From NCBI RefSeq assembly GCF_001029435.1, contig NZ_LDOV01000020.1, positions 62,001 through 126,000 on the forward strand: a stretch of 64,000 bases of DNA, written 5' to 3'. Source of the stretch: Photobacterium aphoticum (GTDB lineage: Bacteria; Pseudomonadota; Gammaproteobacteria; Enterobacterales; Vibrionaceae). Every line of letters starts with the position of its first letter. Position 1 is the first letter of the stretch. The notes beneath the pieces are model-generated. The model worked only from the letters and a program-made list of their open reading frames with translations, was not told where the DNA came from and ran no database searches. Both the position numbers and the translations under genes were made by a program. This document shows positions 50,430 to 59,144 of the stretch, one piece after another.

Positions 50430-51528
50430 TTACAGACCTGATTTCAGGCTGGCTTCAATAAAACGGTCTAAGTCGCCGTCCAGTACTGCTTGGGTGTTAC
50501 GATTTTCCACCCCAGTACGTAAATCTTTAATGCGTGAGTCATCCAGAACGTAAGAACGGATCTGGCTACCCCAGCCAATGTCAGACTTCGAGTCTTCATT
50601 CGCTTGTTTCTCAGCATTTTGCTTTTGCATCTCAAGCTCAAACAGTTTTGCTTTCAACTGTTTCATTGCCTGATCTTTGTTCTTATGCTGAGAACGGTCA
50701 TTCTGACACTGCACCACGGTGTTGGTCGGTACGTGAGTAATACGTACGGCCGATTCGGTGGTGTTTACGTGCTGACCACCCGCGCCCGAGGCACGGTATA
50801 CGTCGATACGCAGATCAGATGGGTTGATCTCGATATCGATGTTTTCGTCAACTTCTGGGTAGATAAAGGCAGAAGCAAATGACGTGTGACGACGGCCGCC
50901 GGAGTCAAACGGAGACTTACGAACCAGACGGTGTACACCGGTTTCCGTACGTAGCCAGCCGTAAGCGTACTCACCGCTGATGCGTACCGTTACCGATTTC
51001 AGACCGGCCACATCGCCTTCAGACACTTCGATCACTTCTGTTTTGAAGCCTTTTGCATCGGCCCAACGCAGGTACATGCGTAGCATGATCGACGTCCAGT
51101 CCTGCGCTTCTGTACCACCGGAACCTGCCTGCAGGTCGATGTAACAGTCAGAGGCATCGTGATCGCCAGAGAACATACGACGGAATTCTAGCTTCGCCAG
51201 CTTCGCTTCAAGCTCAGCCAGTTCAGGTTCGATCTCGTCAAACGTTTCTTGGTCTTCTTCTTCTACCGCCAACTCAAGCAGGCCTTCAACGTCTTCAACG
51301 CCTTGGTCTAGCTGATCAATGGTTTCAACAACCGCTTCCAGTGCAGAACGCTCTTTACCCAACGCTTGCGCGCGCTCAGGTTCGTTCCACACATCAGGTT
51401 GCTCTAATTCTGCGTTAACCTCTTCTAGACGCTCTTTCTTAGCATCGTAGTCAAAGGTACCCCCTAAGGATGTCAGTACGTGCTGATACATCCTCAAGTC
51501 GGTTTTTAATAGGATTAATCTCGAACAT
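50430..51528 (-). CDS. prfB: Peptide chain release factor 2, with programmed +1 frameshift
   Basis: RF2 releases peptides at UGA and UAA. The gene has two frames: 25 codons from ATG 51526-51528 (start [15 protein letters not shown]), then CTT TGA at 51451-51456, after which a +1 shift continues at GAC (51452) to the stop at 50430, giving 365 residues as in E. coli. The stimulatory AGGGGG (51460-51465) lies three bases before the CTT codon. Low RF2 lets the ribosome shift instead of stopping, so RF2 controls its own level. The product has SPF (RKSPFDSGG) for codon recognition and GGQ (SGAGGQHVN) for peptide release. Confidence 0.97.
51451..51465 (-). promoter_or_regulatory. prfB: prfB programmed frameshift site
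   Basis: AGGGGG, three bases, then CTT-TGA-C: an internal Shine-Dalgarno-like element and slippery CUU followed by an in-frame UGA, the conserved RF2 autoregulatory signal. Confidence 0.97.
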
Positions 51529-51670
51529 TGCCACTCTTCATAGCCGAAATGGACATAACCGAAAGATTCTATCGAATTGTAGATAGAATATACAGGGGGG
51601 AAGAAAGGGAATCTGTGAATTTATTTTTTAAGCCCAGTCACAGAAACAAGGCGTCTGCGGGCTTGCAATA

Positions 51671-51705
51671 CACGGTTTGCTCTGCTTAAGGCCGAGCAAA
51701 CCGTG
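51671..51705. other. Perfect 12-bp inverted repeat between recJ and prfB
   Basis: CACGGTTTGCTC (51671-51682) and its complement (51694-51705) with an 11-base loop. It lies about 20 bases after the recJ stop, but no U-run follows; it could stabilise the recJ 3' end or slow transcription into prfB. Confidence 0.6.
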
Positions 51706-51726
51706 CCACATTCTAGGCCACTGCCA

Positions 51727-53451
51727 TTACAGCGCGGCGATGTGTTCTACCATCAGCTGCAGGCTGCTGTTGCCGCGAAACTCATTCACATCAAGACGAT
51801 AGACGAGCTCGACCTGCTGCACCGACGCATCTGGCCAGCGGCGCACATCGATATTAAAGGCAATGGCATCAATCACGCTGCCGCCTTGCATCGGCTCCAG
51901 CATCATTTTCAGGTGCTTGCTGCCAACCAATTTCTGGTGCAGCAAACGGAACTGACCGTCAAACATCGGTTCCGGGAACTGTTGCCCCCACGGACCGCCG
52001 GCGCGCAACATTTCGGCAGTCTGCATGGTCATATCTTGTGGCTGCAACGCGCCGTCTGTCAGCAACACACCTTTGAGCGCCGCTTCGTCCAGTTCATTTC
52101 GCACCGCCTGATCGAACGCACGGCTGAACGCCTCCAGCTGATCTTCGGCAATGGTCAAGCCCGCCGCCATGGCATGGCCACCAAATTTCAAAATCATGCC
52201 CGGATTTTGGGTATCAATCAGATCCAGCACATCACGCATGTGCAGCCCCGGAATCGAACGGCAAGACCCTTTGATCTCGCCATTGCCGGCATCGGCAAAC
52301 GCGATCACCGGACGGTGGTAACGCTCTTTAATGCGCGAGGCCAAAATGCCGATCACCCCTTGGTGCCAGTCACGCTGGAACAACGCCAAGCCGTAAGGCA
52401 TATCCTGCTGGTTGAACTTCAGGCGCTCACAAATGGCGAGCGCTTCTTCTTTCATCCCCTGCTCGATTTCCTTGCGGGTCTGGTTAAGGGCATCCAGCTC
52501 GGTGGCCATGCGACGGGCCGCCTGAATGTTGTCACACAACAGCAGTTCGACCCCGAAGGACATATCATCCAAGCGGCCGGCGGCGTTAATGCGCGGGCCC
52601 AAGGCAAAGCCTAAATCGCTGGCCACCAGCTTGGCCGGATCGCGGTTCGCCACTTCCACCAACGCACGGATCCCCGGGCGGCATTTACCGGCACGAATAC
52701 GCTGCAAGCCTTGGTGGACCAAAATACGGTTGTTGCCATCTAACGCCACCACGTCTGCCACGGTGCCCAGTGCGACCAAATCCAGCAGCTCTGCCAGGTT
52801 TGGCTCACTGATCCCTTGCTCAGCAAACCAGTTGCTTTGACGCAGCGTCGCACGCAGAGCCAGCATCAGATAGAACGCCACGCCCACCCCACACAAGGCT
52901 TTGGACGGAAAGTCACACGCGTGCAGGTTCGGGTTCACCATGGCATCGGCGTCCGGCAGCGTGTCCCCCGGTAAGTGGTGATCGGTCACCAACACCTGCA
53001 TGCCTTTGGCTTTCGCCGCCGCCACACCGGCAATGGACGACACGCCGTTATCCACGGTCATGATCAACTCCGCCCCACGGGCAGCCGCTTGTTCCACTAC
53101 CTCCGGGCTTAAACCGTAACCGTCATCAAAACGGTTGGGCACCAGATAATCCACGTTACGACAGCCCAGCATACGCAGCGCCAACACCGACAAGGCCGAA
53201 CTGGTGGCCCCATCGGCATCGAAATCACCGACCACAATGATGCGGCGTTGTTCGGCTAAAGCACTGACGAGCAAATCCACCGCCGGCTGGATACCAAACA
53301 GTTGGTTATAGCCGAGCAGCCCTTTGGCGCCACGCTCAAGCTCTGCTTCACAGGAGATCCCACGGCTGGCATAAATGCGCTGTAACAACGGCGGCGTGGC
53401 ATCGGTAAATTGGCTGGTGTCCGCTTCAGGACGGCGTTTAATTTCAATCAT
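51727..53451 (-). CDS. recJ: Single-stranded-DNA-specific exonuclease RecJ
   Basis: RecJ is the 5'-3' ssDNA exonuclease of the RecF pathway and mismatch repair. The 574-residue product has the DHH-superfamily metal motifs VVGDFDADGATSSAL, MTVDNGVSS and TDHHLPGDTLPDADAMVNP, the DHHA1 domain (GSCRSIPGLHMRDVLDLI, KFGGHAMAAGLTI) and a C-terminal OB-like part. It lies between dsbC and prfB as in E. coli. Length is normal (E. coli 577). Confidence 0.97.
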   Translation of the reverse strand: MIEIKRRPEADTSQFTDATPPLLQRIYASRGISCEAELERGAKGLLGYNQLFGIQPAVDLLVSALAEQRRIIVVGDFDADGATSSALSVLALRMLGCRNVDYLVPNRFDDGYGLSPEVVEQAAARGAELIMTVDNGVSSIAGVAAAKAKGMQVLVTDHHLPGDTLPDADAMVNPNLHACDFPSKALCGVGVAFYLMLALRATLRQSNWFAEQGISEPNLAELLDLVALGTVADVVALDGNNRILVHQGLQRIRAGKCRPGIRALVEVANRDPAKLVASDLGFALGPRINAAGRLDDMSFGVELLLCDNIQAARRMATELDALNQTRKEIEQGMKEEALAICERLKFNQQDMPYGLALFQRDWHQGVIGILASRIKERYHRPVIAFADAGNGEIKGSCRSIPGLHMRDVLDLIDTQNPGMILKFGGHAMAAGLTIAEDQLEAFSRAFDQAVRNELDEAALKGVLLTDGALQPQDMTMQTAEMLRAGGPWGQQFPEPMFDGQFRLLHQKLVGSKHLKMMLEPMQGGSVIDAIAFNIDVRRWPDASVQQVELVYRLDVNEFRGNSSLQLMVEHIAAL

Positions 53452-53550
53452 GGAATACGTCTGCTGGCAGGGAGGTGAAAGGATGACTATATACCCAACC
53501 CCTCTTTAGGTGAAGCGTGATGAAGCACGGCGAAGTGCACGAAAGGGCAT

Positions 53551-53592
53551 AAAAAAACAGCCCGTCACGACAATAAGGTCATGCACGGGCTG
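53551..53592 (-). terminator. Intrinsic terminator between dsbC and recJ
   Basis: CAGCCCGT (53558-53565) pairs with ACGGGCTG (53585-53592), with a U-run of seven on the minus transcript. recJ must be expressed by read-through or its own promoter. Confidence 0.8.
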
Positions 53593-53637
53593 ATCGTCAT
53601 GGGATGACAGGGTTGGCTATTGCCAACCAGACAGCGC

Positions 53638-54360
53638 TTAGCTGCGGCTGTCTAGCATCTTACGCAGCATAGCCGCTGGCTGGTAACCTGGCAGCATGGT
53701 GCCGTCTTCCAGTACCAACGCCGGGGTGCCTGATACGCCCATCGCTACGCCCAGATCGTACTGCTTCATGATCATGGCGTCGTTTTTCGGACCGTTTTCA
53801 TCAAATGTGCCTTCTTTGGCTGCGTTCATCGCTTTCACGCGATCTTTTGCTGCCCAAATCGCACTCATTTCACCGAAGTTACGTGAGTTTTTACCGCCAC
53901 GCGGGAAGGCCAGGTAACGGATGGTGATGCCCGCATCGTTGTAGGCCTGCATTTCGTTGTGCAGCTTACGGCAGTAACCACAGCTGGTGTCCGTGAAAAC
54001 GGTTACCACGTATTTTTCATCTTTCGCTGGGTAGACGATCATCTCGTCTTCCATGCCTTTTAGCTTATCTTTGTTCAGCTTCGCCATCTTCTGTTCAGTC
54101 AGGTTCACCGGCTGTGCGCCGTCTTCGCTCTTGAACAGGTTACCGGCCAGGAAGTAGCTCGCGTCATCGTTCATGTACAAAATGCCACGGTCAGTCACGA
54201 CTTCATTTAAGCCCGATACGGGTGACGCGCTGATCTCAACAGTCTTCAGACCCAGACTATTCATTTTGCTGTTGATTGCTGCTTCATCCGGCTTTGCCGA
54301 AGCGGTAAACGCTGTCATTGCTACAGCGGTTGCAAGTAATGTACGGCCCAAAAAGCGCAT
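53638..54360 (-). CDS. dsbC: Thiol:disulfide interchange protein DsbC
   Basis: Periplasmic disulfide isomerase, V-shaped dimer kept reduced by DsbD. The 240-residue precursor has a signal peptide (RTLLATAVAMTAFTASA), an N-terminal dimerisation domain and a thioredoxin fold with active site CGYC (Cys127/Cys130 of the precursor) and cis-Pro in VSGTPALVLEDG. Those are the only two cysteines: the structural disulfide Cys141-Cys163 of the E. coli protein is missing (AIWAAKD replaces AIWCAKD). Follows xerD and precedes recJ. Confidence 0.96.
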   Translation of the reverse strand: MRFLGRTLLATAVAMTAFTASAKPDEAAINSKMNSLGLKTVEISASPVSGLNEVVTDRGILYMNDDASYFLAGNLFKSEDGAQPVNLTEQKMAKLNKDKLKGMEDEMIVYPAKDEKYVVTVFTDTSCGYCRKLHNEMQAYNDAGITIRYLAFPRGGKNSRNFGEMSAIWAAKDRVKAMNAAKEGTFDENGPKNDAMIMKQYDLGVAMGVSGTPALVLEDGTMLPGYQPAAMLRKMLDSRS

Positions 54361-54576
54361 TAACTTTTCCTTTCACTAAATAGATAAACACAAATGTATC
54401 AGACAAGGCATGGCCGTCTTCGGCGTGCCGGTCAGCGTCCACTTTGAGATATGACCCTGAGAGTACAAAATAATTTCAACACGCCCTAAATATCTCATCA
54501 CTGGAGTATAACCAATCTGACAACAACGGGACTAGTATCACGCTTTACAACATTAATTGTGTGCTTTACGCGCACA

Positions 54577-55473
54577 CTACGCACGCGGGTGATGGGCCTG
54601 ATGCAGCTGCTTCAAGCGCTCTGTCGCCACGTGGGTGTAGATCTGGGTAGTCGACAAGTCACTGTGTCCCAACAACATTTGCACCACGCGCAGATCCGCC
54701 CCGTAATTGAGCAAGTGGGTCGCAAAGGCATGGCGCATCACGTGCGGTGACAGGCTGTCGCTGTCGATGCCCGCAATGGCAGCATAATGTTTAATGCGAT
54801 GCCAGAACGTCTGGCGGGTCATCTGCTGGGCACGCTTACTCGGGAATACCACATCCGAGGTTTTCTCCCCCAGCAATGCCGGACGGCCATGCTGAATGAA
54901 CTGCTCAATCCAGTCGATGGCATTTTCTCCCATCGGCACCAGGCGCTCTTTGTCCCCTTTACCGGTCACACGCACCACACCCTGACGCAGACTGACGTTT
55001 TCCATGGTCAGGCTCACCAGCTCAGTCACACGCAAGCCGGTGGCGTACAACAGTTCCAACATGGCTTTGTCGCGCAGTTCGACCGGATCATTCAAATCCG
55101 GCGCGTCCAGCAACGCCCATACCTGCTCTTCGGTGATGTCTTTGGGTAAACGCTTGGGCAGTTTCGGGCTGATCAGTAAGGCACTCGGATCATCCGGACG
55201 CATCTTTTCCCGGTAGAGGTACTGGAACAAACGACGGATCGCCGAGAGCATACGCGCTCGCGATGTCTGCTTATAATCGGCATCCAGCAGCCATTGCTGA
55301 TAACGCTGTAAGTCATCCAGACTCACGGTATCTAACTGCTTCTTCTGCTCACCCAGCCACACTTGCAGCTTTTTCAGATCATTGCGGTACGACGTCAGGG
55401 TATTTTCCGATAACCCGCGCTCCATCCACATTGCATCGAGAAAACGCTCGATGATCACTTCATCATTAACCAC
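54577..55473 (-). CDS. xerD: Site-specific tyrosine recombinase XerD
   Basis: XerD with XerC resolves chromosome dimers at dif under FtsK control. The protein is 298 residues from the GTG at 55471-55473 (GAGG five bases upstream), equal to E. coli; an open frame running 85 codons further upstream has no family similarity. Catalytic residues are visible: Arg in TGLRVTELV, Lys in GKGDKERLVP, HxxR in SPHVMRHAFATHLL, His in LGHSDLSTTQIY, and Tyr in QIYTHV. It is divergent from fldB, as in enterics. Confidence 0.96.
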   Translation of the reverse strand: MVNDEVIIERFLDAMWMERGLSENTLTSYRNDLKKLQVWLGEQKKQLDTVSLDDLQRYQQWLLDADYKQTSRARMLSAIRRLFQYLYREKMRPDDPSALLISPKLPKRLPKDITEEQVWALLDAPDLNDPVELRDKAMLELLYATGLRVTELVSLTMENVSLRQGVVRVTGKGDKERLVPMGENAIDWIEQFIQHGRPALLGEKTSDVVFPSKRAQQMTRQTFWHRIKHYAAIAGIDSDSLSPHVMRHAFATHLLNYGADLRVVQMLLGHSDLSTTQIYTHVATERLKQLHQAHHPRA

Positions 55474-55726
55474 TACTACCTCGAGGAAAACTGCCCCGGT
55501 TTCAGCGTTACCGCTCACAAACACATGGATATATACACAGTATTCCAATGGTAGTCGATTTGACGGCAAATGTAACCGCCCAACCCCACATCGCGCGATA
55601 ATTCTCTCTGACGAGCGGAATATACCGGCTCGCTCCGCATTCAACGGCACGGAAAGAAGATGAAAGATAGGACGGTGATCGGTAATATGCTCGTCATCAT
55701 TCTCCGTAACATATTGGACACGCAGC

Positions 55727-56245
55727 ATGAAGATTGGCTTATTTTACGGCTCAACCACCTGTTATACCGAAATGGCAGCGGAAAAAATCCGTGCCTGCAT
55801 CGGTGGCGATCTGGTCGAGATCCACAATATTAAAGAAGCAGATATCACCACCATGAACCACTACGACATGCTGATCCTTGGCATTTCAACGTGGGATTTT
55901 GGCGAGCTGCAAGAAGATTGGGAAAGCGTGTGGGAACAACTGGATGGGCTGAGCCTAGCCGGTAAAACCGTGGCGCTTTATGGCTTGGGCGATCAGGAAG
56001 GCTACACTGAGTGGTTCCTGGATGCGATGGGCCTATTGCATGACAAACTGCTGCCAACCGGCGCGCAATTTGTTGGCTACTGGCCAAATGAAGGCTACCA
56101 GTTCGAGGCGTCCAAAGCACTGACTGACGATGGCCGTTTCTTTGTCGGCCTGGCGCTGGATGAAGACAGCCAGTATGAACTGAGTGACGATCGCATCACC
56201 ACCTGGTGTGAGCAGATCTTAACAGAGTACAGCGAGTCATTGTAA
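55727..56245 (+). CDS. fldB: Flavodoxin FldB
   Basis: Long-chain flavodoxin of 172 residues; small FMN electron carrier. Phosphate loop [18 protein letters not shown] and the FMN-binding aromatic segments [19 protein letters not shown] and [20 protein letters not shown] are clear. It is divergent from xerD. The 250-base gap between them must hold both promoters; I see no clear -35/-10 pair. Convergent with brnQ across a strong shared terminator. Confidence 0.95.
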   Translation: MKIGLFYGSTTCYTEMAAEKIRACIGGDLVEIHNIKEADITTMNHYDMLILGISTWDFGELQEDWESVWEQLDGLSLAGKTVALYGLGDQEGYTEWFLDAMGLLHDKLLPTGAQFVGYWPNEGYQFEASKALTDDGRFFVGLALDEDSQYELSDDRITTWCEQILTEYSESL

Positions 56246-56285
56246 ACACTGACCGCCCCTGTCTTTTGGCTCTTTCGGCCAAAAC

Positions 56286-56318
56286 AAAAGAGGGATGCCC
56301 ATGGGCATCCCTCTTTTT
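56286..56318. terminator. Bidirectional terminator between fldB and brnQ
   Basis: AAAAGAGGGATGCCC-AT-GGGCATCCCTCTTTTTT is a near-perfect palindrome with A- and T-runs on both sides. A smaller TTTTGGC/GGCCAAAA hairpin precedes it on the fldB side. Confidence 0.93.
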
Positions 56319-56343
56319 TATTCTTCACTCGCTGATTGAATCA

Positions 56344-57660
56344 TTATGCCGTTTGGCTTTTTTGTTCAACCGACTTTGCTGTTTTTGCACCCATGATACA
56401 GGTGATCACAAGGGCAATCGCTGTTGGCATCAACCATGCCATGCCGTAGTCAAACAGTGGGATGATTTCAAACGCGTGAACGTTAAAGCCCGCCACTTTT
56501 GCTGCATCGATCATACTGAATGACAATGCCACCAACAGTACCACACGGTAAGACAAGGTTGGGTTTGGCAACCAGCGACGGATGAAGGTCAGAATAACCA
56601 GTGCCATCGCAATCGGGTACAGCGCAAACAAGGCTGGTAGAGACAGGGTGATCAACTGGTTCAAGCCCACGTTTGCTACCACACAGCATGCTACTGACAG
56701 CGCCACGGCCCACTGCTCGTACGTCCAACGCGTCAGTGTTGAGAAGTAATCCGCACACGCACTGATAAGACCAACGACCGTTGTCAAACACGCCAGCAAT
56801 ACAATCAGTGACAGGATCATCTGGCCAGCAGGGCCAAACAGTGCCGCTACGTAAATCGCCAGGATGTCACCACCGTTAGTCGCATTCGCTGCAATGTTCA
56901 CACTCGTTGCGCCCAGGTAGAACAGGGATACGTATACAAATGTCAAACCGGCAGCGGCAATCAGACCTGCGTAAATCAGGTACTTACGGGTTGCGCCTTC
57001 ATCCGTTACGCCTTTACCGCGTACCGCATCAACGATCACCATACCAAACAGTAGCGCCGCTACCGCATCCAGCGTGTTGTAGCCTTCAACAAAGCCTTTT
57101 AGGAAAGGCATATCCACGTAGTCGCCTTTTGCCGCTGCAATCGCGTCTTGTGGATCCATCACCACAGCCACGGCCAATACAATCAGGGCTAGGAACAGGA
57201 TTGGGGTCAGGAATTTACCGACCATGTCGACCAGGTTACCGCGTGAGCGAGACAGGAACATCGCAATAGCAAAAAAGACGATAGAGAAAAGCGTTAAGCT
57301 AAGCTGACCTGCGTTATCAATGAAAGGTTTTACCCCCATTTCGTACGCCACCAAACCGGCACGTGGTGCAGCAAACGCTGGACCAATCACGATGAAAATC
57401 ATCACTGCCAGGAAGGTCGCCACTTTTGATGGCAGATCACGCGTCATGCCCTGCCAGCCACCTGCGACAGCGACAGCAATGATCGCAACCAAAGGTAGTG
57501 TTACACCGGTAGAAAGGAAACCTAACATGCCCGAAAGCAGATGGTCGCCCGCCAATTGACCTGCCTGAGGAGGGAAAATGATGTTACCCGCTCCAAGGAA
57601 GAATGCGAAGGTCATGAAACCTAACGCTAGGATGTCTGTAACTTTGAGTGATTTTTTCAA
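56344..57660 (-). CDS. brnQ: Branched-chain amino acid:Na+ symporter BrnQ
   Basis: LIVCS-family transporter of leucine, isoleucine and valine with 12 membrane helices. From TTG at 57658-57660 the protein is 438 residues and starts KKSLKVTDILALGFMTFAFF, then FLGAGNIIFPPQAGQLAG, the family signature. GGAAGG lies six bases before the TTG; the open frame continues 57 codons upstream through the promoter. A CRP site and a TTGTGG-17-TAAAAA promoter precede it. No partner gene. Confidence 0.94.
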   Translation of the reverse strand: MKKSLKVTDILALGFMTFAFFLGAGNIIFPPQAGQLAGDHLLSGMLGFLSTGVTLPLVAIIAVAVAGGWQGMTRDLPSKVATFLAVMIFIVIGPAFAAPRAGLVAYEMGVKPFIDNAGQLSLTLFSIVFFAIAMFLSRSRGNLVDMVGKFLTPILFLALIVLAVAVVMDPQDAIAAAKGDYVDMPFLKGFVEGYNTLDAVAALLFGMVIVDAVRGKGVTDEGATRKYLIYAGLIAAAGLTFVYVSLFYLGATSVNIAANATNGGDILAIYVAALFGPAGQMILSLIVLLACLTTVVGLISACADYFSTLTRWTYEQWAVALSVACCVVANVGLNQLITLSLPALFALYPIAMALVILTFIRRWLPNPTLSYRVVLLVALSFSMIDAAKVAGFNVHAFEIIPLFDYGMAWLMPTAIALVITCIMGAKTAKSVEQKSQTA

Positions 57661-57701
57661 ACTGCACCTTCCACTCTGAATTGTTGATGTGTCTGCAACT
57701 G

Positions 57702-57730
57702 TTTTTATTTTTTCATTCCCTTGACCACAA
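57702..57730 (-). promoter_or_regulatory. Promoter of brnQ
   Basis: Minus strand TTGTGG (57725-57730), 17 bases, TAAAAA (57702-57707). It is weak in consensus, which fits activation by CRP bound about 60 bases upstream of the start. Confidence 0.5.
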
Positions 57731-57746
57731 AAAACGAAAAGCTGAA

Positions 57747-57762
57747 TGTGACCTCGTTCACA
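57747..57762. promoter_or_regulatory. CRP binding site upstream of brnQ
   Basis: TGTGACCTCGTTCACA has both perfect half sites (TGTGA and TCACA) separated by six bases. Its centre is about 60 bases from the inferred brnQ transcription start, a standard class I activation position. Confidence 0.75.
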
Positions 57763-58231
57763 GCATAATGACGAAAAAGCACTCAATAAGCAACCACCCA
57801 GTGCAAAACACCACGATCTTTGGATTGCCACTCAAAAAACCAGCATTTAACTCTAAAACCGAACACCCAGTCAGAACTAAAACCCAAAAAACCAAAACTA
57901 TCAAAAAGATAAAAAACAGCGATAATCTCTTATTAACATGCATTTAACAGAAAATACCTCCAAAGCACTTGGTTATTTTTTAGTCTGACACCCTTTTTTC
58001 ATGCTGATATACGCACCGAAGAAAACACCGTCCCGCTCAGTCATCACGTCACCACGAACTCAACACATTGAAAAATAAAACAAAGATAACGGACACCGTG
58101 CCAAAGCTGGTATATTCACGCAGTAAAATGGCAATCTGCGGTTTTTCCTTCTTTATTACAGATAAAGCGCTACGCCAATAAGCGGATTAGGTATAATTCA
58201 CTGGCAAAATAGGTCGAAGGGTCGAGAGACA
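57763..58231. other. brnQ-trmN divergent intergenic region
   Basis: About 470 bases, A-rich on the plus strand near 57,830-57,920 with many AAAACC/AAAAACC words. No gene is convincing. TATAAT at 58192-58197 lies about 35 bases before trmN and is its probable -10 element, without a clear -35 partner. Confidence 0.45.
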
Positions 58232-58963
58232 ATGGCAAAAGGGTTCACATTTAAGCAGTTCCACGTTAATGATCACGGCTGTGGCATGCCGGTCAGTACG
58301 GACGGTGTGTTATTGGGTGCGTGGGCCACCTTAACGCCCCATGCCCCGATACTGGATATCGGTTGTGGCAGCGGCATACTAGCCCTGATGGCAGCACAAC
58401 GTACTGCTCAAGCGTCCTCGCCAGGTCATATCACGGCTATCGACATTGACAGCGGTGCCGTCGCGGCAGCCAATTTGAATTTCAGCGCCTCGCCTTGGGC
58501 GGCGCGCTTACAGGCCGTACAAGCCGATTTGGCGGACTGGACAGCCCAACACACCGCCGGCTCGTTTGAAAGCATTGTGTGCAACCCACCGTACTTTAAC
58601 AGCGGCGAGCAAGCCAACTGTCAGGCCCGTGCCACTGCGCGCCACACGGACAGCCTGCCACACGCCACCCTACTGGCCTGCCTGTATACCCTGCTGAGCG
58701 ACACCGGCACAGCCAGCCTGATCTTGCCACAGTATGAAGGGGAGCAGCTAATCGCCGCCGCGCCTGCGCACCATTTGGTATGTACTGCGGTGTGCGAAGT
58801 ACAAAGCACGGCCAATAAACCGGTCAGCCGTTTGCTGATCGCCCTCGCGCGCGACACTGCCGCTACTGCGAGCGACACACGCACGCCATTAATCATTCAT
58901 GAATCCGGGGGCTATTCCGCTGACTTTACGGCGCTAACCCGCGATTTCTATCTTAAGATGTAA
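58232..58963 (+). CDS. trmN: tRNA1(Val) (adenine(37)-N6)-methyltransferase
   Basis: TrmN/YfiC methylates A37 of tRNA1(Val) to m6A. The 243-residue product has the start KGFTFKQFHVNDHGCGMPVSTDG, the SAM-binding ILDIGCGSGILALMAAQR, AIDIDSGAV and the catalytic NPPYFNSGEQ typical of N6-adenine methyltransferases, and ends with YSADFTALTRDFYLKM. It lies 180 bases upstream of srmB, on the same strand; in E. coli the two are neighbours but divergent. Confidence 0.93.
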   Translation: MAKGFTFKQFHVNDHGCGMPVSTDGVLLGAWATLTPHAPILDIGCGSGILALMAAQRTAQASSPGHITAIDIDSGAVAAANLNFSASPWAARLQAVQADLADWTAQHTAGSFESIVCNPPYFNSGEQANCQARATARHTDSLPHATLLACLYTLLSDTGTASLILPQYEGEQLIAAAPAHHLVCTAVCEVQSTANKPVSRLLIALARDTAATASDTRTPLIIHESGGYSADFTALTRDFYLKM

Positions 58964-59006
58964 GCGAGCCCCCGTGGCGTGGCTGCGGGCGCAAAGTTTT
59001 TATACG

Positions 59007-59027
59007 TTAATCGGTGTTTAATCGGTG
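59007..59027 (+). repeat. Direct repeat TTAATCGGTG x2 upstream of srmB
   Basis: The 10-base word occurs at 59007-59016 and 59018-59027, one helical turn apart, 20-40 bases upstream of a TATAAT (59048-59053). This is the spacing expected for two protein monomers on one face of the DNA. Confidence 0.4.
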
Positions 59028-59144
59028 ATAGTTGCGGCAATTATCTCTATAATGCCGCCCCTTATATTGATAGCCTGAAACCGGCAACACCCTTTTTACC
59101 CGGTCGTAACGGGTGATCCGTCTTATCCCGAGGAGAATTGACAG

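Noticed and set aside
51454..51497. ATG-initiated start of prfB in the second frame
   Set aside because: The residues before DYDAKKER are produced by reading the frameshift region out of frame; the conserved first frame begins at 51528.
57758..57943. 61-codon minus-strand ORF rich in Leu/Ile/Val upstream of brnQ, suggestive of an attenuator leader peptide
   Set aside because: It lies upstream of and across the CRP site and promoter, its GGAGG is 13 bases from the ATG, and the T-rich strand gives hydrophobic codons by composition alone.
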